Source: Petrosia ficiformis | Taxonomy: Eukaryota; Porifera; Demospongiae; Haplosclerida; Petrosiidae | Direction: 5' to 3' | DNA: 64,000 bases | Assembly (NCBI GenBank): GCA_947044365.1 | Contig: OX345637.1 | Coordinates: forward strand, 558,001 to 622,000 | In this document: piece by piece, positions 59,401 to 64,000 of the stretch | Layout of the letters: every line of letters starts with the position of its first letter | Numbering within the stretch: the stretch's first letter is position 1 | Position numbers and translations under genes: made by a program | Notes under the pieces: model-generated | What the model saw: only the letters and a program-made list of their open reading frames with translations | The model's database searches: none | What the model was told of the DNA's origin: nothing

Positions 59401-62400
59401 AAAGGTCTCGTTTACATAATGCACTCGCCTTCGGCTCATGCATTATTGTAAACTCAACCATTGACCCACCCTCGTGTTAAATTAAAACATGTAATCACTG
59501 TAAAGTGTGTTATAACTATTACTTAAAGTTAAATGTAGGTCTTGATTTATAACACATCACTACATTGTCAAGGTTGGAGGGACTTTCCCTAGAAAATCAT
59601 AGGCGTCCCCTAATTCACTCATGTTGTTTTGTTCTTCCTGTTATGCTAAACTACACTAATGATTGATTTTCCAATGAAAAAATGAATACCAAGGCTATAG
59701 TTCAGGGTTACACATGTAAATTCGAATTTCGAGAGAATACTAAAATGCTCACAGATAATACATGTGTATTACATGTATTGGTCATTAATACTCATGTACA
59801 TGTACATACATGACAATCACAGAGTGAAATCATTTTTTATACATGTGCATGTACATGTAATATACACATGTAATATACTTTATAACTGCTTGTATATTGA
59901 ATTAGTTATTACCTATTCACTCATACATTACTTATTTTTGAGCTTTATTGCTCTCTAAAGGGTGCTATTATTATTACATACATGTATATGTATATGTATG
60001 TGTACATAGTATGTACATTGTGTATGTACGTGTGTATAATTTCTTGACCATGTACTTGTAGGTTTATAACATGGTTGGCATGGTAAGTTGTCATAACGAT
60101 GATGACACCATCTCAATGGTAGAGGTAGAATTTCACAATGCATCTACTTACCATTCATTCTCTGTTCCTAATAATATTGGATGGACAATGGCTTCTCTAT
60201 CAGAACAAGCTTTATTATTAGCTGTAGAAAAGATTGAAAGTGAATCAAGGTACATATATACATGTACATGTATTATACACACAGATATATGTACATATCT
60301 TATACAGACAGATATATGTACATGTACAAATGTATATGTATTATACACACAGACATACATGTATGTACATGTACATGTAGCATAAATATTAATTGTACAT
60401 GTACATGTACATATATGTTACATGTACATTTATATCCATTCGTCTATTTATCCAATTACATGTACTTCATTTATTCATCTATCTACCATCTATCTCTTCA
60501 TTCAACCTATACATGTACATCCGTCCATTCATTCAATCATCCATTTTCATCTGTCCATCCATTCCATATCTATTCATTCATTAATTTCACATTGTTATAA
60601 TAATCTAGTCAGTTTCAGTGTACAGTATTCACTAGTTGGGATAATGATAAGGACTGGTCATGTGTTCTACCAAAAGGAGAAAGCATTGATGTAATTATAT
60701 AAGTATATGTACGTACATGTACATGTGTATGTATTATAGTATTATACACACACAAAGTACGTATACATGTATACTGTAAATGTATTCATCTGACATCTCC
60801 TTTATAATTCTACAATATTAAATCACCAGATAGTATAGTACAGTACATGTACTTTATTACTGTATTTGCAAATCAAGCACTGTACTATTTAATATACATG
60901 TACATGTACATGTATATTAAATAGTACATTGTACATGTACATGTACATGTATATTACATACTACATTGTACATGTACATGTACATGTATATTAAATAGTA
61001 CATTGTACATGTACATGTACATTAAATAGTACATTGTACATGTACATGTACATTATAGTACTGTAAATTATTGTACATGTACATGTAATTAGTTACATGT
61101 AGTTTTTTTTCACATCTAGGTGGTATGTATGGGTGATGGATGGGTTGCCGTGGCAACAGATAAGCAATATATTAGATTATATTCTCTTGGTGGGGTCCAA
61201 CGTGAAGTTATTAGTTCACCTGGACAGATTGTGACAATGGCAGGAAGAGACAGTTCACTGGCTATAGTCTATCAAACAACACCTTGTGAGATTATAAGTG
61301 ATTAGTACATGTACATGTATATAGAGTAATATAACTCTGTATACATGTATGTACATGTACTAATGCTACAATTTGCTACATGTACATGTACAGTGACAAA
61401 TTTACTATTACATTATCAATGTACATGTACATTGTACATCCTAATCAACCACTCTCAAACTACATGTACATGTACACATGTATATATGTAAATATAATCA
61501 TGTAATTTTATTTATTTCATTTCAGCGTCTCCATTAACATTTTGGTTGTTGAACATTCAAAATGGACGCCAGATATATTCACCTCATATATTGCCAGTAT
61601 CACCTAATGCTAAATTAGAATGGATAGGGTAAGTACATGTACATGTAGATATCAAGCTATAATATGTTCATAAAACTCGTAATTTTTAGCTCAATACTAA
61701 ATGTTGTAATTCGATGCTTAGCACTGTCATGAATACTCAGTTTTTCAATGCTCAATATTATTGCTCAATGCTGTTGGAAATGCTCACCATAGTAGTCATC
61801 AGCACAAAAAAAGATACCCATGTTGGATTTAGAACCAGTGTTGCCAGCTCAAAATGCACAAACAATTGAACATTAGCTCCAGATAACAAACAAGGCTTAC
61901 CTCAATTACAATGCAATAATCAACACTTCTCATTTATAATATACATGTACATATACATGTACATGTATATTACATATTTTTATTCCAGTTTTTCAGAACA
62001 TTGTATTCCTGTTACTTATGATAGTAAAGGAATAGTCAGAACACTTTCGTCAAAATTTGGGTTGTCATGGATACCAGTATTGGATTGTCACAAAGCACTT
62101 GCAAACAAAGGGGATCATTATTTTGTTGTTGGAATGACTCATAATCCAAATTACCTCAGGTACTGTACATGTATATACATGTACATGTATGTTACTGGCT
62201 TGGGGAATATATGTACGGCAAACTTAAATTACATGTACATGTATGACTGTATACATGTACATGTATATTCATGTACAGGATTATCATACCACATACATGT
62301 ACACATACTGTACATGCACTACATAGGGTTTAGAGTAAGGTTGGGAAAAAACCTCAAAGCTTCATCAGCAAAAACGAAGTAATATTCGAAGGTTCACACA

Positions 62401-63970
62401 TCTTTAATTAATATTCTCCTTAATTTGATTGGCTATAGAAAACTTCCAAATCTGGATATAGCTTTGTAACGAGTACTTGTCTTGCTCTTGTCGCTGTTTT
62501 TAATCGGATTTAGCATCGCTGGACTTAGAAATAAGACAGAAGCAGGCAGCCTCAACTTCACTGCAACACCCCCATATAATTAACCACACGTTTAGATTAT
62601 ACAAGTGCACCTATGCAAAATTACAGTAGACATGGCAGCGAAGGTTCGAAGGAAGAAATTTAACTTCAAAGGTTTGAACCCCTGAACCTTTTTCCAGTCA
62701 AACTTGTAACACATTATATGAAGGATAGTCAAATACGGAAGTAGTGCAGAATTGGTCGAGTACTGAAGTTGTGTTGTCTCATTAATTTTGTTAATAGGAG
62801 GACTTTTATTGAAATCAATTAACAATTTATTTAATTACTTTTCTATAATTAAATATTTACGTATGTATTATCATGAAATGTACAGTAATATATTGTATTG
62901 TATACTATAATATAGGGTGGTATTATGTAAAGGTATGAACTATCCTCCTGTTCATCCTCGTCCTGTTATGTCAAATATATCTTTATCAATACCACTTTGT
63001 GATCTGCAAACAGAAAAATCTGAAGTTGAGGTAAGCCACTACTTATACACAAATCTACATGTACATGTATGTATTCACATCATTTACGCCACCCTATCAT
63101 TTGTGCTTGCAACTTCCATTCACTAAATGGTTAAAATGCTTGTTACATCTTCAAACAGAGGCTGGTTGCTGGTGCATCTGAGGACGTTTTGCTGCATGGC
63201 TGAAATAGCACTATGAAGATGCAAAGAAAATGGAAACAGACTTTCAGTTCTAAAATTATACATTTTGTTATATATTCACATCATTTACGCCACCCTATCA
63301 TTTTCTTGCAACTTCCATTCTGTTAGCTCCACCCATTTCAAAGTGATGACTCTGTGCAATTTCCCCCACGCTCTTCATCTCTTTCCTTTCTCTTGCAATA
63401 CAGCCTTATATCAATTTTGTACGCCGAAAGAACACCACCATTTTTAATCAATTGGACAAAAAAAAAAAGAAAAAGAAAAAAAAACGTAGTGTGGTGGGCA
63501 GGGGTGTGGAAACAGCCAGTCATACAGGACATTGTCCGATAAATCTAGTGAATGTCCGGTAAAACGAAACTGAACTGTATACAAAGTATATGGGGAGCAG
63601 GACAAGAGTGGCAAAATTAGGCCAAAATGTCCGGCAGTTGGCTTAATGTTTCCACACGCCTGGTGGTGGGGCGCTGAAATACCGCCCTATATGGAAGACC
63701 CTGTGTACAATATTTGCTCTTTTCATTCATTCATTTGACTACACTAAATGGGACTCACTCAGACTTGCTCCTATTATCACTATTATACTGGTTTTGTTTA
63801 CTGAAGAGAATAGACACTTGCATAATATTAATGTCTGATCATAATCATTATAATTATGTGTTATAATAATAATTTTGTAGGAACAGTATTTACAACAGTT
63901 ACTAATACATCGTCATGGAGATGAAATGAGTAACTCAGAAGCACTGAAACCACTAATGAAAATGCTAGCG
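47436..63970 (+). CDS. WDHD1: WDHD1 / AND-1 / CTF4 replisome scaffold, partial (C-terminus beyond window)
   Basis: Seventeen exons with consistent phases: 47436-47515, 49806-50025, 50763-50854, 51170-51281, 51359-51409, 51740-51835, 51963-52055, 52496-52602, 52838-53057, 54523-54891, 60062-60249, 60609-60690, 61120-61285, 61526-61628, 61989-62159, 62916-63030, 63881-63970; 785 aa so far. Residues 1 to about 300 form the N-terminal WD40 propeller ([43 protein letters not shown]). An acidic linker follows (FDDDDD, PPKKRH). From about residue 465 comes the SepB/CTF4 second propeller ([37 protein letters not shown]), then the start of the helical region. It trimerises and links CMG helicase to DNA polymerase alpha. 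The HMG box expected at the C-terminus lies outside the window. Confidence 0.95.
47900..48085 (+). pseudogene. RecQ-like helicase N-terminal fragment
   Basis: 62 codons: [18 protein letters not shown] resembles the RecQ Q-motif region and [11 protein letters not shown] the Walker A motif (normally LPTGxGKSLCYQ). The reading then meets a GT donor at 48086. No DEAH box or later motifs follow, because a second element is inserted at 48156. It cannot be a working helicase. Confidence 0.8.
48156..48759. mobile_element. Nested 604-bp element with TTAA ends
   Basis: TTAAGGTTACGGGATA at 48156-48171 is exactly inverted at 48744-48759. The TTAA at both outer edges fits target duplication by piggyBac- or Kolobok-like transposases. 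A second inverted pair (GGGATTCACCAGAG near 48424, CTCTGGTGAATCCC near 48553) lies inside. An 87-codon open frame at 48215-48478 has no similarity I recognise. Confidence 0.75.
49135..49690. repeat. ~36-bp minisatellite in WDHD1 intron 1
   Basis: About 15 copies of a unit containing GTGAGTGCTGGGAATGTGGA followed by variable TATTAGTATCTAATTA. A higher-order block of several units is itself duplicated (49315-49445 and 49495-49625). Each unit begins with GTGAGT, a strong 5' splice-site-like word. Confidence 0.9.
51430..51720. repeat. TACATG / TATACTCTGTGTACAT repeat in WDHD1 intron 5
   Basis: Alternating TGTACATGTACATG runs and ATTATACTCTGTGTACA blocks; no gene. Confidence 0.8.
52136..52383. 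mobile_element. MITE with AACCACCTAATTTTGAAAAAGG ends, in WDHD1 intron 7
   Basis: The left end at 52137-52170 has an inverted partner at 52350-52382 (CAGTGTCCCTTTTTGAAATTAGGTT). A second inverted pair, TTTGTACAGGAAGT and ACTTCCTGTACAAA (about 52216-52271), sits inside. Confidence 0.75.
52605..52830. repeat. TATC microsatellite in WDHD1 intron 8
   Basis: (CTAT)n with TACATG interruptions, running almost to the acceptor of exon 9. Confidence 0.85.
53628..54560 (+). repeat. 93-bp tandem array repeating the exon 10 acceptor and exon start
   Basis: Ten acceptors CAG followed by GGTATACCTCC lie at exon-start positions 53686, 53779, 53872, 53965, 54058, 54151, 54244, 54337, 54430 and 54523, spaced exactly 93 bp. 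Each unit holds an AT-rich branch region, the AG, about 36 nt coding [12 protein letters not shown], then IYY, a GTACAT site and a TACATG tract. Only the last copy continues into the full exon 10. The others differ by a few substitutions (F-V-D, F-N-D, F-D-G variants). Confidence 0.93.
55186..55335 (+). pseudogene. Fragment resembling Arg/Glu-rich repeats of Helitron-type proteins
   Basis: The frame reads ...[17 protein letters not shown] then [16 protein letters not shown], resembling the repeated ETxExRxxRLxxxR motif near the N-terminus of many animal Helitron Rep/helicase proteins. The similarity is short and based on motif memory, so it may be another transposon class. Confidence 0.3.
55440..56120. 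mobile_element. 681-bp transposon with inverted ends carrying a RecQ-like fragment
   Basis: It starts TAGTCTGGGTACCCGCC (55440) and ends GGCAGGTAGCCAGACTA (56120). The inner ends share CCAGCATTCACGTTTGTGCAGCA with its inverse near 56050-56075. Flanks CTGTACATA (55431-55439) and CTGTATATA (56121-56129) look like a 9-bp target duplication with one change. Same family as 47761-48938. Confidence 0.85.
55557..55928 (+). pseudogene. RecQ-like helicase fragment, frameshifted
   Basis: Reads [20 protein letters not shown], then a Q-motif-like [12 protein letters not shown]. After a frameshift it gives [14 protein letters not shown] (Walker A with lysine lost), [18 protein letters not shown] (motif Ia) and [12 protein letters not shown]. 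The DEAH box and second RecA lobe are absent. The lost Walker lysine and the frameshift make it inactive. Confidence 0.8.
56301..56490. mobile_element. MITE family 1, copy C, truncated
   Basis: GCCATCCCTATGATTGCTTT and CACTTACGCGATTATGCATT match the left half of copies A and B, with GGTCAATTAATGGGCATGG near 56430. The right half is missing where a SINE begins. Confidence 0.75.
56500..56715 (-). mobile_element. tRNA-derived SINE
   Basis: Reading the minus strand from 56714: GGGGCGTTGTGGCGTAGTGG, with an RNA polymerase III A box TGGCGTAGTGGTTA at 56705-56692 and a B box GGTTCAGGTTT at 56661-56651, 30 bp apart. A non-tRNA body of about 150 bp follows. The head resembles a tRNA gene but lacks a complete cloverleaf, so it is a retroposed SINE rather than a tRNA gene. 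Confidence 0.7.
57093..57362 (+). CDS. Possible small secreted Cys-rich protein nested in WDHD1 intron 10 (or pseudogene)
   Basis: ATG at 57093 starts a clear signal peptide ([19 protein letters not shown]) followed by [17 protein letters not shown] box lies about 110 bp upstream (near 56982). Read straight through, codon 28 is TAG (57174-57176), then the same frame stays open to CCCSQ and TGA at 57362, 90 codons in all. Alternatively, a GTTAGT donor at 57172 joined to an AG near 57243 gives a different basic tail ending at 57365. Either it is a spliced gene or a once-continuous gene broken by one stop. I do not recognise the family. Confidence 0.45.
57720..58320 (+). pseudogene. Unrecognised protein-coding remnant with one frameshift
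   Basis: Two overlapping open frames, 57720-58061 (113 codons) and 57982-58320 (112 codons), look like one protein interrupted at an A/G run near 58020-58030. The first has [20 protein letters not shown] and [12 protein letters not shown]. The second has [19 protein letters not shown] and [14 protein letters not shown]. Upstream in-frame remnants may extend to about 57620. Composition is more balanced than nearby intron DNA. No domain recognised; it may be transposon cargo or a decayed gene. Confidence 0.4.
58986..59125. mobile_element. Hairpin MITE family 4, copy B (one end only)
   Basis: Starts TGTCAATAAAAAGTCACC and matches the reverse complement of the 11056-11256 element through ATTATCTTAGTTCTA, GTATAGTAATTACTG and CTCACTACTGTG, then stops before the second end. 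Confidence 0.8.
59410..59453. repeat. Short foldback hairpin
   Basis: GTTTACATAATGCA pairs with TGCATTATTGTAAAC (one bulged base) around CTCGCCTTCGGCTCA, whose GCCTTCGGC apex (59427-59435) is also palindromic. The apex resembles that of the foldback at 4886-5007. Confidence 0.75.
60250..60600. repeat. TACATG, ACACACAGACATA and ATTCATCC repeats in WDHD1 intron 11
   Basis: Mixed short repeats filling the whole intron between exons 11 and 12; no gene. Confidence 0.8.
60890..61100. repeat. TACATGTACATG / TATTAAATAGTACATTG repeat in intron 12
   Basis: Four or more units of 40-55 bp combine (TACATG)n with ATTAAATAGTACATTG. Confidence 0.85.
62331..62720. mobile_element. MITE family 2, copy B
   Basis: Relative of 6175-6560 in the same orientation, in WDHD1 intron 15. 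It starts AGTAAGGTTGGGAAAAAACC and ends near GAACCTTTTTCCAGTC, inverted ends more diverged than in copy A. Confidence 0.7.
63031..63880. other. WDHD1 intron 16, no gene seen
   Basis: A segment containing CACATCATTTACGCCACCCTATCATTT occurs twice (63075-63120 and 63278-63320). There is a poly-A/AAAG tract at 63459-63485. The stretch 63490-63680 contains GTGTGGAAACAGCCAGTCAT and TCCGG words that look like an old repeat. Confidence 0.5.
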
Positions 63971-64000
63971 GTATGATTGAGTGAATGTACAAACAAATAA

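Larger units (their letters stand above)
54892..60061. other. Large WDHD1 intron 10 packed with inserted elements
   Basis: 5.2 kb. Contains a possible Helitron-type fragment, a RecQ-fragment transposon, MITE family 1, a tRNA-derived SINE, a possible nested secreted-protein gene, an unknown frameshifted gene, a hairpin-MITE half and a foldback hairpin, each listed separately. Confidence 0.8.

Noticed and set aside
62592..62825. Minus-strand open frame in WDHD1 intron 15 (also both frames at 6410-6614)
   Set aside because: They fall within copies of the same MITE family and are not conserved between the two copies.

Overview
This is animal nuclear DNA: AT-rich, intron-dense, with GT-AG introns and many short transposon relics. 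A tandem cluster of sponge-type short-chain (spongin-like) collagen genes points to a demosponge; Amphimedon queenslandica is my best guess from gene style alone, not from a search.

Layout, left to right. (1) About 0.4-14.1 kb, minus strand: the N-terminal kinase domain of a MAP4K3/5-type germinal-centre kinase, cut by the left edge, in small exons separated by long introns. The introns hold a dead Tc1-like transposase, several MITE families, foldback elements and TACATGTA-type satellites. (2) 15.3-18.1 kb, plus: two tandem ependymin-related secreted protein genes with identical exon phases. (3) 18.1-21.3 kb: intergenic, with repeat debris. (4) 21.3-31.5 kb, plus: an ankyrin-repeat DHHC palmitoyltransferase (ZDHHC17/13 type) in about 17 exons, with introns inflated by GATA/GGAT-type repeats. 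(5) 32.3-46.8 kb, plus: five short-chain collagen genes and two decayed copies. Each gene has a signal-peptide exon, one main exon, a TATA box and a shared leader; fragments of a Ty3/Gypsy element lie among them. (6) 47.4-64 kb, plus: WDHD1/AND-1/CTF4, 17 exons, running off the right edge. Its introns host transposons carrying RecQ-like helicase fragments, a tRNA-derived SINE, possible nested genes and a 93-bp array that repeats a 3' splice site with the start of the following exon.

The genes do not form one pathway. They cover signalling (MAP4K), secreted or lysosomal protein (ependymin-related), S-acylation (DHHC), extracellular matrix (collagens) and replisome scaffolding (WDHD1). The most unusual features are the 93-bp splice-acceptor array in WDHD1, a 21-copy minisatellite built from codons inside a transposase reading frame, paired RecQ-fragment transposons with long inverted ends, and the collagen cluster with a shared upstream box.

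Exon limits were assigned by eye from GT/AG sites, reading phase and family similarity. No alignment or transcript data were available.
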